Below are positions 44,862 through 55,748 of a DNA stretch of 64,000 nucleotides, in pieces (the first letter of the stretch is position 1; each line of letters opens with the position of its first letter). The position numbers and the translations under genes were made by a program. Location: positions 25,894,806-25,958,805 of the forward strand of contig CM048848.1 in the NCBI GenBank assembly GCA_026545225.1, in the 5' to 3' direction. The notes under the pieces were generated by a model that saw only the letters and a list, made by a program, of their open reading frames with translations, had not been told where the DNA came from and did no database searches. Source of the DNA: Cornus controversa. Lineage: Eukaryota > Streptophyta > Magnoliopsida > Cornales > Cornaceae.

Positions 44862-46285
44862 TGATAAGTGTTCAATTCTATGCATTTGAACCCTCTTTAT
44901 TGCATACGTTAGTTCCGTTTTTGCGTTTACCGAGATATGTTTACGGTATTTTTGTGTTTTTGATGTATTGCAGGTATTGGAGTAAATGGAGCAAAGTTGG
45001 AAGTTTTCTGCAGTCAAGAGATGAAATCAGAAACTGTTGCCAAGGCATTTCGATCAATCGAGATGTGGATTTCGATCAATCGAAATTTCGATTGATCGAA
45101 ATCTCATTTCGATTGATCGAAATCTCGATCAATCGAAATGCAATTTCGATCAATCGAAATGCTGCAGAGCCCACTTGGCCACTTGCTCACCTGCTCTCCC
45201 ATTTGCAACAAAATCCCCCTTTTTGCACGACTTAAGGGGATTGTCTGACTTGAACAAGACTTTTGGGGGCCTTCTTGATACAAGAGATATATATAATGAT
45301 ATATATATATATATGGTGGGCCCAAGGGAGCCAAAAAGCATACAAAAAGCACCAAAAGCCACATATCTCAGATATCTCTCAACACATACAAATCAGAGGA
45401 AGAAGAGAGAGACCTTCGGGAGAGGAAGAGGAAGGGCTGAACCAGACCAAGAAGCTTCATTCTCTTCATCAATGGAAGGGTGCAAGGCAACCATGAGCAA
45501 CTAACTATTCTACTAGGGTGTTGGTTTCAACCCCTAGCCATGTAAACTTGTTCATCTTTGTAGCTCTTGGGACTTGTAATTAAATGTTGATTATTTAGCC
45601 TAGTGATTATGTACACAAATACACTTCTTTTATATATTCATTTGATATGGAATTTATTCTTGTCTTAGAGTAGGTTTTGTCACTTGAATGCACAACATTT
45701 GCATATTCCACAAGAAGTGCAAATGATGGCTAGATAATGGTGTTTAAATGAATGTGTGATGCTAGTTTGTATAGACCATGCCAAGACAAGGTAGTTTGGA
45801 TGCATGTAGTGTTCACTTAGAGAGTAGAGTAAGTAGGTAGTTAGTTAGGTTGAAGAGCTATGCTTGTTGAAGATGGATTATGATAGGTTAGCACACACAT
45901 TGATCTTTTGATATGTCATTGAGGTCACAAGCCTAATGACATTGTTAGGCATTTAATTAATGAATCCCTTGCTTGCTACACTTATGAACATGTGAATGGC
46001 TAGGGGTGGAAACCAACCCTAGTTCTCTCTCCCAACTTTACTCTTTAATTTTATTGTCATTTCCTTTATGCAATAGCTTTAAACACAAAACCAAAAACCT
46101 GTTTTGTTTGAATTAAAGTAGAATTAATCTTTCTCTATGACAATTAACGACTAGTCCTTGTGGGATCGATACCCTCTATATAGAACCTTATCTGCAAAGA
46201 TTCGTGCTCTTGCGAGTGGTTAAATTATATTTTGATAAAAAGGGCAAAATTAAGCTTGCAATATAATTTAGTTCCGACCACATCA
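44862..46285 (+). repeat. 5' LTR of young Athila
   Basis: 1424 bp, TGATAAGTGTTCAATTC to GTTCCGACCACATCA. It contains six palindromes of the TTTCGATTGATCGAAAT type at 45048-45160 and a TA run near 45290-45314. Several open frames inside it are by-products of these repeats. Confidence 0.95.
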
Positions 46286-46291
46286 AAATTT

Positions 46292-46309
46292 TGGCGCCGT
46301 TGCCGGGGA
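46292..46309 (+). other. Primer binding site, tRNA-Asp
   Basis: TGGCGCCGTTGCCGGGGA, a full complement to the 3' end of plant tRNA-Asp (with CCA), six bases after the LTR end. Confidence 0.93.
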
Positions 46310-46572
46310 CTACGGTTTAATTGTCGCCATTGGAAGATTAAATCTGGTTTAATTCTTAGGCTAGAAATTCTTTCATTCTTTTTGTATATATCTTGTTCTT
46401 ATATCTTAAACTTCTTGATTTTAGGTATACCACATTGCGGGCATCTAAAAGAATTCAAATTGGAACCCTTTGTGAGTATAACTTCAAAAACTGGTGGTTT
46501 GAGTTCATTCACATTCTTTTGTATATATTTTTGTTACTTTTGTGTATAGAGGTGTTGTTCAATTGATAATGC

Positions 46573-48759
46573 ATGCTAGGTAGACGGTCATTGTCACTTC
46601 CTTTGCTTCCTTGTAATAGTGAACTTGAACGAACACTTAGACGACGTAGAGGAACCTCTAGGGACCCTATTTTGCCTAGGACTGAAAACATGGATCCAAA
46701 TGAGAGACAACCTCCCGGTCTACCTCCTTTTAATCATGAACAACCGCCTCCACCACCACCTCCTCAAGGAGAGTTGCTTATGGACTTTTACCTTCCGACT
46801 ACATTTGAAGTACCTTCGTGTATTCAATTTCCGGATGTAGCGGCAAATCAATTTGAAATAAAGTCCTCCACCCTCAACCTTCTTAACAGCTTTCACGGTC
46901 TTCCTAATGAGGATCCATACCAGCACTTAGATTACTTCTTTTCCGTGTGTTCCACCATTCGTGTACCACACTTTACGGAGGATGATCTAAAGCTACGTAT
47001 GTTTCCATTTTCCCTAAAAGATAAGGCTAGAAGTTGGTTCAATTCCCTAGAACCCAACTCAATCCATTCTTGGGCGGAAATGCAAATAGAGTTCTTAAAA
47101 AAATACTTCCCAATGGGTAAGACAAGTGATATTCGGCGAGCAATCACCGGATTCACCCAAATTGACCAAGAACAATTCCATGAGACGTGGGAGAGGTTAA
47201 AAGATCTCTTAAAATCTTGTCCGCATCATGCTGTCCCAAAATGGCAGCTAGTGCAAAGTTTTTATGATGGGGTGAGTGAGCAACATAGACAAATGATAGA
47301 CTCCGCGTGTGGGGGTGGGTATCTTTTGAAAAGCCCCGATGAGGCATGGAAACTTTTTCAAACCCTAAGCAACAATTCAGCTCAACGCTCCTCCACTAGG
47401 AAAGGGAAGGCCACCCAACCTTGTAGAGGAGTGCATGAGATTTCACGGGTAGATGAGGTAGCCATGCAAGTAGAAGCCTTATCCCGAAAAATGGATTTAA
47501 TCATGAAAAATGGGCTGCCTACTCCTAACCAATCTGTCCAAAATCAGGAGGGATGTTCGTTTTGCTATAGCACTTCGCATTTTGTGCGAGATTGCCCTAT
47601 TGCCGGGCAATCTCCCGATTATGCTCAAGAGCAAGCGAATGCCTTGTACGCTAAACAAATGAATGATCCATATTCGAACACGTACAATCCTGGTTACAAG
47701 AATCATCCAGCTTTTTCATGGAAGAATCAAGAATCAAGTCCCCCTTTCCAAGGGCAAAATTCTTTTAATCCCCAATCTCAACAGCCGCATTATAGGCCAA
47801 ACCCTCAACCTTACAATCAAAGATCTAATTACCAACAACCACCACCTCCTCCGAGAAGCCAAAGCTTTGAAGATCGAGTGATAAGCAATCTTGAGGCCAA
47901 CACCCGCTTATTGCAAACTCATTCTCAATCAATCTCTAAGCTAGAAGCCAATGCTCAATCTATGGCTAGGTTAGAAGCTCAAATCGGGCAACTAGCTAAT
48001 GCCTTAAATAGAAGGGAGGAAGGTAAGTTGCCAAGTCAACCGGTGGCGAATCCCAAGGGTGTGCATATGATTGAAGATCCATCATCTTCAACTTGTAATG
48101 CTCCTCCAGAGCAAGTTCAATCAATCACAACCTTGAGGAGTGGAAAAATCATTAACTCCAAGGTAGGGGAGGAAGAGAGAAAGGAATTTCAAGAGCAACC
48201 TAAAAATCCAAAAGAATCCCAATTAAATCCAAAATTGTTGCCGTTAAATCCAAATTTGCAAAATACCCCTTCAAATCCAAAAGGAAAGGCAAGTGAAGTT
48301 ATGTCACCATCGATTCCAAATCTTGACACCTCTTATGAACCTCCGGTTCCTTTTCCTCAACGATTGAAGGAACCTTCTCATTTCGGGAAGCAAGGAGAGA
48401 AAATCCAAGACATGATGGAGATCTTCAAACAAGTAAAGATCAATCTCCCTCTCCTTGATGCTATTCGACAAATTCCCTCTTATGCGAAATTCTTGAAGGA
48501 CTTATGCACTCAAAAGCGCAAATCTAGGAATAATGTTCCTAAGAAAGTCCTCTTAACTGAGCACATAAGCTCCATTTTCCAACACCAAGCCCCTCCTAAA
48601 TTCAAAGATCCGGGTGCTCCGACCATTTCGTGCACTATCGGAAATCAATCTTTTGAAAAAGCACTTCTTGACCTAGGGGCTAGTGTCAATTTGCTTCCAT
48701 TCTCAGTTTACCAACAACTAGGTTTGGGGGAACTCAAGCATACCACGGTTGTGTTGTAA
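46573..48759 (+). CDS. Athila gag and start of protease (open to an internal stop)
   Basis: 728 codons. A proline-rich N-terminus is followed by the Retrotrans_gag domain (about residues 95-270: NEDPYQHLDYFFSVCSTIRV, FPFSLKDKARSWFNSLEPNS, GKTSDIRRAITGFTQIDQEQ). The zinc knuckle CSFCYSTSHFVRDC (CX2CX4HX4C) is at about residue 327, then an asparagine- and glutamine-rich linker with HSQSISKLEANAQ, and the conserved TTLRSGKIINSKVGEEE. The protease opens with ALLDLGASVNLLPF at about residue 696. The stop TAA at 48757-48759 replaces a glutamine codon (CAA; the other copy has ..VVLQFTDRS), a C-to-T change. The downstream domains stay in the same frame. The start codon is the first in frame after the primer site and LTR-proximal leader. 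Confidence 0.93.
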   Translation: MLGRRSLSLPLLPCNSELERTLRRRRGTSRDPILPRTENMDPNERQPPGLPPFNHEQPPPPPPPQGELLMDFYLPTTFEVPSCIQFPDVAANQFEIKSSTLNLLNSFHGLPNEDPYQHLDYFFSVCSTIRVPHFTEDDLKLRMFPFSLKDKARSWFNSLEPNSIHSWAEMQIEFLKKYFPMGKTSDIRRAITGFTQIDQEQFHETWERLKDLLKSCPHHAVPKWQLVQSFYDGVSEQHRQMIDSACGGGYLLKSPDEAWKLFQTLSNNSAQRSSTRKGKATQPCRGVHEISRVDEVAMQVEALSRKMDLIMKNGLPTPNQSVQNQEGCSFCYSTSHFVRDCPIAGQSPDYAQEQANALYAKQMNDPYSNTYNPGYKNHPAFSWKNQESSPPFQGQNSFNPQSQQPHYRPNPQPYNQRSNYQQPPPPPRSQSFEDRVISNLEANTRLLQTHSQSISKLEANAQSMARLEAQIGQLANALNRREEGKLPSQPVANPKGVHMIEDPSSSTCNAPPEQVQSITTLRSGKIINSKVGEEERKEFQEQPKNPKESQLNPKLLPLNPNLQNTPSNPKGKASEVMSPSIPNLDTSYEPPVPFPQRLKEPSHFGKQGEKIQDMMEIFKQVKINLPLLDAIRQIPSYAKFLKDLCTQKRKSRNNVPKKVLLTEHISSIFQHQAPPKFKDPGAPTISCTIGNQSFEKALLDLGASVNLLPFSVYQQLGLGELKHTTVVL

Positions 48760-50634
48760 CTTGCCGACCGTTCGGTGAAGCAACCACGTGGCATCATTGA
48801 GGATGTCATCATTCAAGTGGACAAATTCTATTTTCCGGTGGACTTCATAGTCCTTGACACGGAACCGGTCCAAAATCCGAATCATCATATTCCTATCATT
48901 CTAGGTCGTCCATTCTTGGCCACGGCAAACGCTTGCGTTAATTGCCGTACTGGAGTGATGGACATCTCTTTTGGGAATATGAAAGTCCGCTTGAACATCT
49001 TCAATGCTTCCCACCACACACCCGACGATGAAAGTGAGTGCTTTTGTGTCGATGTAGTGGACGACCTTGTTCAAGAAGCACTTCCTTCTATTCTTTCCAC
49101 GGACCCCTTAGAGGCATGCCTAAATCATTTTAACCATGACGATTTTGACATTGAGCAATCCATATGTGAAGTCAATTCCATGCTCGATGTTAATACTGTC
49201 ATGGATTTGCCTAAGTGGAGAGTTCCGAGAGAACCCTTGCCCCCTTTGTCCAAAACTCCCCAAACTCCTTCTTTAATTTCCCCACCACAACTTGAGCTCA
49301 AGCCTCTTCCAGCTACACTCAAGTATGTTTTCTTGGGAGCAAATGAGACCCTTCCAGTCATTATTGCTTCCAATCTCACAAATGCTCAAGAATTGGAACT
49401 CATAAAGGTGCTCAAAGAGCACAAAGAAGCAATAGGATGGAGTGTGATAGATCTTAAGGGAATAGACCCTTCTGTTTGTATGCATCGCATACACTTGGAA
49501 GAGGATGCAAAGACCTCAAGGGAGGCACAACGTCGATTAAATCCAAATATGAAGGACGTTGTCCTGAAGGAGGTGGTGAAGTTACTAGATGCGGGGATCA
49601 TATACCCCATCTCTGATAGCAAGTGGGTTAGTCCCACTCAAGTGGTTCCAAAGAAGTCTGGTATTACGGTGCAACCTAATGATAAGGGTGAATTAGTTCC
49701 CCAACGCACCACCACAGGATGGAGAGTGTGCATTGATTATAGGAAATTAAATTCAGCCACTCGGAAAGATCACTTCCCCCTCCCATTCATTGATCAAATA
49801 TTGGAGAGATTGGCCGGGCAAAGCTTTTATTGCTTTTTGGATGGATATTCCGGCTATAATCAGGTTGCTATAGACCCGAGGGACCAAGAGAAAACCACCT
49901 TTACATGTCCCTTCGGCACATTTGCTTATAGACGCATGCCCTTTGGGTTGTGCAATGCACCGGCAACTTTTCAACGGTGTATGATGTCTATCTTCTTGGA
50001 CATGGTGGAAAAATTCTTAGAAGTGTTCATGGATGATTTTTCCGTTTTTGGACCTTCATATGAATCATGCCTCCAAAATCTAGCTTGTATTCTCAAAAGA
50101 TGTCAAGAAACCAACCTAATTCTTAGTTGGGAAAAGAGTCACTTTATGGTTCAAGAGGGTATTGTCCTAGGGCATATTGTGTCTAAGCGAGGAATAGAGG
50201 TTGATAAAGCCAAGGTTGAGCTCATTTCCAAACTTCCTCCACCATCCACGGTGAGAGAGATTCGTTCATTCCTTGGGCATGCGGGCTTTTATCGCCGTTT
50301 CATCAAAGACTTTAGCAAGATTTCTCGGCCTTTGTGTCGCCTTCTTGAAAAAGAGTCTTGCTTTACCTTTGATGAAGCGTGCCTTGACGCTTTTGAAAAA
50401 CTCCGCGCCATGCTTACAACCGCTCCAGTTCTAATCCCTCCAAACTGGACTCTCCCATTTGAGATTATGTGTGATGCATCCGACTATGCCATGGGTGCGG
50501 TCTTGGGGCAACGAGTAGACAAACTGCCACATGTCATCTATTACGCAAGTAAAACCCTTTCCGAAGCTCAAATCAATTATACCACAACGGAAAAGGAATT
50601 GCTTGCGGTAGTATTTGCATTAGACAAATTTTGA
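48760..50634 (+). CDS. Athila protease end, reverse transcriptase, RNase H start (open to second stop)
   Basis: Same frame as gag. Protease ends with VILGRPFLATANACVN-type sequence near 48900. RT spans about 49470-50250: [78 protein letters not shown] and the catalytic FMDDFSVFG near 50029. After [20 protein letters not shown] comes RNase H with CDASDYAMGAVLGQ and [19 protein letters not shown] at 50632-50634 replaces a cysteine or similar codon (other copy: [11 protein letters not shown]). These are the only two stops in an otherwise open frame of 5634 bases. Confidence 0.94.
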   Translation, partial: LADRSVKQPRGIIEDVIIQVDKFYFPVDFIVLDTEPVQNPNHHIPIILGRPFLATANACVNCRTGVMDISFGNMKVRLNIFNASHHTPDDESECFCVDVVDDLVQEALPSILSTDPLEACLNHFNHDDFDIEQSICEVNSMLDVNTVMDLPKWRVPREPLPPLSKTPQTPSLISPPQLELKPLPATLKYVFLGANETLPVIIASNLTNAQELELIKVLKEHKEAIGWSVIDLKGIDPSVCMHRIHLEEDAKTSREAQRRLNPNMKDVVLKEVVKLLDAGIIYPISDSKWVSPTQVVPKKSGITVQPNDKGELVPQRTTTGWRVCIDYRKLNSATRKDHFPLPFIDQILERLAGQSFYCFLDGYSGYNQVAIDPRDQEKTTFTCPFGTFAYRRMPFGLCNAPATFQRCMMSIFLDMVEKFLEVFMDDFSVFGPSYESCLQNLACILKRCQETNLILSWEKSHFMVQEGIVLGHIVSKRGIEVDKAKVELISKLPPPSTVREIRSFLGHAGFYRRFIKDFSKISRPLCRLLEKESCFTFDEACLDAFEKLRAMLTTAPVLIPPNWTLPFEIMCDASDYAMGAVLGQRVDKLPHVIYYASKTLSEAQINYTTTEKELLAVVFALDKF

Positions 50635-52206
50635 GCTTATTTATTAGGTTCAAAGGTCATTGTCTATTCGGACCATGCTGCCCTCTGGCATCTTTTGACG
50701 AAAAAGGACACCAAGCCTAGGTTGATCCGCTGGATACTCTTGTTGCAAGAGTTCAATTTTGAGATTAGAGACAAAAAGGGAACTGAAAATGTGGTAGCTG
50801 ACCACCTTTCTAGAATTCTTGTTGAATCCCTCCATAATTCCATTAAAGTTTGTGAATCCTTCCCGGATGAACAACTCTTTGTCATCTCTCAAGAAAGTAT
50901 CCCTTGGTATGCGGATGTGGTTAATTATTTGGCAACCGGTAAAATACCATCTTCTTGGACCAAACAAGAGAAGGATCGTTTTATCTCCCAATCACGATCA
51001 TATTATTGGGACGATCCTCAATTGTTCAAATACTGCCCCGATCAAATAATTCGTAAGTGTGTACCCAACAGTGAATTCCAAAGCATTCTTAAATTTTGTC
51101 ATACACTCGCTTGTGGGGGACACTTTAGTGCTAAGAAAACCGCAGCAAAAATTCTTCAATGCGGATTTTTCTGGCCGACACTTCATCGGGATGCATATTC
51201 ATTCTGCCGCTCGTGTGAGCGATGTCAGCGCCTCGGCGCGATGTCTCGGAAGGACATGATGCCTCTTAACCCTATTCTTGTCATTGAAATATTTGATGTG
51301 TGGGGCATTGACTTCATGGGACCATTTCCACCCTCTACTGGTCATGAGTACATACTTGTGGCGGTGGACTACGTATCTAAGTGGATAGAGGCCGTTGCTA
51401 CCAAAACCAACGATCACGCAGTCGTGGTTAAATTCATACAAGCTAACATTTTTAGCCGGTTTGGTACGCCTCGGGCCATCATCAGTGACGGAGGTAAGCA
51501 TTTCTGTAACCGGTTCCTTCGAACCTTGCTTCTCAAATACTCCGTCACACACAAAGTAGCCACCCCCTACCATCCTCAAACTAGTGGCCAAGTAGAAGTA
51601 TCCAATAGGGAGATTAAGAACATTCTTCAGAAAACTGTTCGGCCTGACCGGAAGGATTGGTCATTGCGACTAAACGACGCATTATGGGCATACCGAACCG
51701 CATATAAAACTCCCATTGGAATGTCACCTTATCGGTTAGTTTATGGCAAGGCGTGCCATCTTCCGGTTGAATTGGAGCATAAAGCTATGTGGGCCACCAA
51801 GACCTTCAATTTTGACATGAAAAAGGCCGGCTCTAATCGAAAGCTTCAATTAAATGAATTGGAAGAATTGCGACATGACGCGTATGAGAATGCGAAAATC
51901 TATAAGGCAAGGTCCAAAGCCTTTCATGATCGTAATATTCGAGTCAAAACATTTTCGCCGGGCCAAAAAGTTTGGTTGTACAACTCGCGCCTCCATTTGT
52001 TTCCCGGAAAACTTTGCTCCCGTTGGGATGGACCATTTTTGGTTAATTCCGTCGCCCCCCACGGAGCGGTGGAATTGAAGGACTTGAAAGATGGCTCGAT
52101 GTTCAAAGTAAACGGGCAGCGCTTAAAAGTGTGCGTGGATGACCAAGTCACCACCGAATACGTGGATGTCGTCACTTTGACGGATCCCGTGTATTTTAAC
52201 TCGTGA
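50635..52206 (+). CDS. Athila RNase H end and integrase
   Basis: Continues the frame: [20 protein letters not shown] and NVVADHLSR complete RNase H. Integrase follows with its zinc-binding region (HTLACGGHF .. [13 protein letters not shown]) and the DDE core: aspartate in [11 protein letters not shown], aspartate in [10 protein letters not shown], glutamate in [22 protein letters not shown]-terminal region [20 protein letters not shown] and [14 protein letters not shown] follows. No chromodomain is present, as expected for Athila. It ends at the TGA after LTDPVYFNS. Integrase would insert the cDNA and create the 5-bp duplications seen here. Confidence 0.95.
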   Translation, partial: AYLLGSKVIVYSDHAALWHLLTKKDTKPRLIRWILLLQEFNFEIRDKKGTENVVADHLSRILVESLHNSIKVCESFPDEQLFVISQESIPWYADVVNYLATGKIPSSWTKQEKDRFISQSRSYYWDDPQLFKYCPDQIIRKCVPNSEFQSILKFCHTLACGGHFSAKKTAAKILQCGFFWPTLHRDAYSFCRSCERCQRLGAMSRKDMMPLNPILVIEIFDVWGIDFMGPFPPSTGHEYILVAVDYVSKWIEAVATKTNDHAVVVKFIQANIFSRFGTPRAIISDGGKHFCNRFLRTLLLKYSVTHKVATPYHPQTSGQVEVSNREIKNILQKTVRPDRKDWSLRLNDALWAYRTAYKTPIGMSPYRLVYGKACHLPVELEHKAMWATKTFNFDMKKAGSNRKLQLNELEELRHDAYENAKIYKARSKAFHDRNIRVKTFSPGQKVWLYNSRLHLFPGKLCSRWDGPFLVNSVAPHGAVELKDLKDGSMFKVNGQRLKVCVDDQVTTEYVDVVTLTDPVYFNS

Positions 52207-53395
52207 GCCGATCCGGACGTCGCGCCATAGACGTGTAAGGTGGCGACGCCATGGTCGCTATCAAGCTTCCATGGTGTCCCTTTAATCCAAAGTAGGTTTG
52301 TATCTAAGCAATGTAGTATCTAATTCCCCAATATCCAAGTCTCTGAAGCATATTTTAAACTGACTGTTTTTGAGCATTTCGATTGATCGAAACCAAGATT
52401 TCGATCAATCGAAAATTTCGATTGATCGAAATTTTGGTTTCGATTGATCGAAAAATTGCAGAGATTTGCCAAGTCCAAAGTCCCGAGAGGTGATATTCTT
52501 CGATTGCACTTCGATAGGTCTTTGATCGATCGAAACTTTCGATTGATCGAAATGGGATTTCGATTGATCGAACTAAAAGTTCGATTGCATCAATTAAATG
52601 TTCGATTGATCGAAGTAAAAATGTGATTTAGGGAAGGAATGTTCGATTGATTGAAGAGACAATCTCGATCCATCGAAGTTAGTTTCGATTGATCGAAGCA
52701 AGATTTCGATCAATCGAAATCAAAATGCACGCAGAGCCTGCACGTGAGCCGAAAATCTATTTAAATCGTTGGGCTTCCCTCCCATTTTAAAAGACCATCC
52801 GACTTCTTCTCTCCCTCTGTGCGATCCAAGCCCTCTCCAAGCACTCCCGAGCACTTGATCTTCCATTCCCGATCATCCGCTGCCATCCGACGCAGTCCGA
52901 TCCGCCGCAAGCATCTGCGCGATCTTCTCTTCGCGGCTGCGCGTGGAGTTTTCTTCGGTTGAGCCGTTCATCTTCTTCCTCACGAGGTAAGTGATGCATG
53001 GCTACTTTTTGTTTATTCTCTCACCATTTTTGATAGTTTTACAGCGGAATAAACATAGTTAGATCATGTTGGGGTGGATGGTTGCGAGTGCGATGTCCGA
53101 ATCCAGTTTTTGTGGGTTTCGGGGGGGGGGGGGGGTAGGAATTCAAGCAGGAGTGGGATTTGGCATTTTCTTCATTTCAAACGCTTAGTGTTCGGTGTAT
53201 AACCGTGGCACCTTCGTTTCGGTTGCGCCCGTTCACATTGCCTCTTCGAGTGCAACTTTTTGCATTTTTGTCAGTACCTTGGACTAGGACTTCATTTTTA
53301 TTTTTATTCTTTTAGTCTAGTAGTAGTTTAACTTTCTTCTTATTCATCTTTTATTTACGTACCTTTTGGAATCCAGTGCAGACTGTTCCGCGGCC
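52207..53395 (+). other. Athila post-pol spacer with TTCGATTGATCGAA palindrome array
   Basis: Between 52376 and 52708 there are at least ten recognisable copies of TTTCGATTGATCGAAA or its reverse complement TTTCGATCAATCGAAA, plus decayed copies. The same motif fills 45048-45160 of the LTR. After the array comes GC-rich leader-like DNA with a 15-base G run (53121-53135). Confidence 0.85.
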
Positions 53396-54619
53396 ATGGC
53401 AAGAGTGAAGAACGCCGCCGGTGCTGTTCGTGACGTGCCCGGGCGAGCCTTCCGGTCTCGGAAGTTCCACCCGGAGCAGGTTTTCGACTTAGCCGAGTTT
53501 GAGAGGCGTCCCGACACCGAGTGGACGGTTGTCGAGCTCAGGAGGCGTCGCCTCGATCGGCTATGTGTGCCTCCCACAGACGTGGCACACGAGCGCCTAG
53601 TGCAGGTCTTTTACGAGCATATGACCTACTCCTGCACAGCGCCAGATACACTCGAGACTACCGTGGCCACGGTCACGATCACGATTACGCCGAGCCGGAT
53701 TGCTCATATGCTCGCCATTCCTCACCAGCAGCCGACGGATATGGTTGGCCCAGACGGTCAGCCACTTTATAGAGCCGCGCTCCCAGCCGACACTACGCTC
53801 TTCTCGATGGTGATGGACATGTGTGGCGGGGAGTTTACCACACCCCGTCGCAACTGCACGTCCAAATCGATGTGCCCGAGCAGATATTGGTTCCTGGACA
53901 CCGTTCTCCTCAAGAACGCGTGTCCGCTGCAGCACGTGGCAGAGCGCAGGGGCGACCTCCTCCGTTGCCTCTATGCTTTCCATACGGGCACTTGGTTTTC
54001 TGTCCCATCGCTTATCTGGGGGCAGATGCACAAAGTTTGGGATGGCCTTGTCAACAAGAGGAAGAAGAGAGCAGCGAGTTGGCAGCTTCCCTTTCCATTC
54101 CTGATCGCCGCTTTTCTCAGCAGTGCCAGTATACCAGTCAGTCGGACTGACATTCAGTTGGCACCGCCCACCCGCTTCACATCTACTCAGTGGGATCGGG
54201 TGAGGCGACACTTAGAGCGACAGGACCATCAGGGTGATCCACCAGACGATGTAGATATGGATGCCCCGGTGGAGATGGATGAGGGAGAGCCAGCAGGGGC
54301 TGAGGCGGAGGACGAGGAGATGGAGGACGAGGAGATGGATGTCGCTGCAGAGCGGCATGATATCTTAGCGACAGGCTATTCCTGCCTGGCGGCTGACGTA
54401 GAGCGGCTCCAGCAGGGTTTTGACGAGCACGTCCAGGTGACGCAGAGTCAGCTGGCGGGTATTCGGACGGACATTTCTTCTCTGGTGCAGGGCCAGAGAG
54501 CGATCTTAGATGAGTTCCGAGCCTTCCGGCAGGATCTGCAGTTCCTGTTCGCAGGTCGAGCCTCCACCTCCACTTCTGCTCCCACCGAGCCACCACCACC
54601 ACCACCCGCCCTCGAGTAG
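53396..54619 (+). CDS. Athila downstream ORF, plant-transposon-protein type
   Basis: 407 codons from ATG 53396 (context GCCATGG); the frame is also open 30 bases upstream. A basic N-terminus is followed by a domain with RRRRLDRLCVPPTDVAHERL, VQVFYEHMTY, the block PSRYWFLDTVLLKNACPLQH, ERRGDLLRCLYAFHTGTWFS and IWGQMHKVWDGLVNKRKKR. An acidic stretch (EDEEMEDEEMDVAAE) and a likely coiled coil (VQGQRAILDEFRAFRQDLQF) follow, then a proline-rich end. It is homologous to the ORF at 23999 and resembles Pfam's putative plant transposon protein. No signal peptide or membrane helix is visible, so a true envelope role is unlikely. It is markedly GC-rich compared with gag-pol. Function unknown; DNA or RNA binding is only a guess. 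Confidence 0.82.
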   Translation: MARVKNAAGAVRDVPGRAFRSRKFHPEQVFDLAEFERRPDTEWTVVELRRRRLDRLCVPPTDVAHERLVQVFYEHMTYSCTAPDTLETTVATVTITITPSRIAHMLAIPHQQPTDMVGPDGQPLYRAALPADTTLFSMVMDMCGGEFTTPRRNCTSKSMCPSRYWFLDTVLLKNACPLQHVAERRGDLLRCLYAFHTGTWFSVPSLIWGQMHKVWDGLVNKRKKRAASWQLPFPFLIAAFLSSASIPVSRTDIQLAPPTRFTSTQWDRVRRHLERQDHQGDPPDDVDMDAPVEMDEGEPAGAEAEDEEMEDEEMDVAAERHDILATGYSCLAADVERLQQGFDEHVQVTQSQLAGIRTDISSLVQGQRAILDEFRAFRQDLQFLFAGRASTSTSAPTEPPPPPPALE

Positions 54620-55715
54620 CTGCACTTTATTCACCTTTTATGCTTTACTTTCTGTATTTTTCTTTCTTTATTTTTGATAGGCCATGTTGGCCATGTTTAG
54701 TTTCTTTTGGCGTATTCCACCTACATGTACCCTTTGTACTGAAACGCATTTTCATCTATATGGAATACATTTATATTTGCTTTTATGACATGTGTTATCT
54801 TTACTGCCTTTTCTTTTTGCTTTCCGTCAATTTATCTGTTCTCTAGACTTTGACTATGTATGTAGTACCACTTGTCTAATTGTTATATGCGATTCAGTTG
54901 ATGATTTCCGTTTATTACCGCCTGGTTTTAATTCCCAATACTGTTGAGATTGCTTCAACACAGTATGGCGGTAATAAAGAAAGGCAGCCCCTTTGCGTGC
55001 TATACGTTAGCGCGCCTGGATAGTCAATATCTTGTCGCATAGACCTCTTAGACAATCGGGAAACACCAGTTCAGACCATTAGATTTACAGTGATATTGGC
55101 ATTGTCTGTTTGTGCATAAGTATTTCATTATGTTCTATTTATCTACTTTTTGTTCCTCGTAATGCTCGTGGTATCCAGTTGGTATTCTGTGCAGATTTTT
55201 CTTATTTACAGGATGACCGCTGCTGTGGAATTCCATTTTTCTCGCATTCTGCCATCCCGGTAACTTCTTTCCTTGCTCTTCTTGTCCAAGCATTGAGGAC
55301 AATGTTGCATATAAGTTTGGGGGTGCGGTATGCTATACCACTTGCATATGCATGCAATGTTCAGTCATTATATTGAGTGTCATTGTAGAGCAGTTTTTTT
55401 CTGTGATATTTTTGCATGCTTGCTATGATGTCTTGCTTTGTAAAGGAAGATCATTCGAATAAATGTCCGAGGTAAATGCAGCAGGTAGTTAAGAACTTTA
55501 ACATTGTAAATACCCGCACTTTTGCAAGCTTTATAGTAGGCTAGAGCGGTCTACATTATTGTCCAAACTCGAGCACGTACAATTCTTGCCCTAAATTTGT
55601 CCTTAACCGCACAAATTCGCACACATGCAGTTTAAATTGTGGGGTATAAGTCTGAGGGAGAATTTTTGAAAATTTCTGTTTTTATCTGAACATCTTAAAG
55701 AATAAGTTCTTCCGG

Positions 55716-55748
<33 letters not shown>

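Noticed and set aside
44303..44875. Overlapping open frames of 101-166 codons in C-rich DNA on both strands
   Set aside because: They lie inside the Tekay-like LTR, have skewed composition, no domain and no homologous frame in the sister LTR. Composition explains the lack of stops.
45037..45504. Open frames in the young Athila LTR (also at 56441-57085)
   Set aside because: Produced by the TCGATTGATCGA repeats and GA-rich DNA; identical in both LTRs because the LTRs are copies. No protein family.
52376..52708. Spaced palindromic repeats resembling a CRISPR array
   Set aside because: Plant nuclear retroelement context, irregular spacing, no unique spacers of constant length, no cas genes.
53121..53135. 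Run of 15 G as a functional quadruplex site
   Set aside because: Single homopolymer in spacer DNA, length unreliable in sequencing; no second G tract pattern conserved in the sister copy.
53396..54619. Calling the Athila downstream ORF a retroviral-type envelope gene
   Set aside because: No signal peptide, membrane anchor or cleavage site is visible; its similarity is to plant transposon proteins.
55724..55748. Poly(A) tail of a retrocopy
   Set aside because: It lies within the Athila 3' region between conserved blocks, with no target duplication or gene upstream; the sister copy has A-rich runs at the same place.
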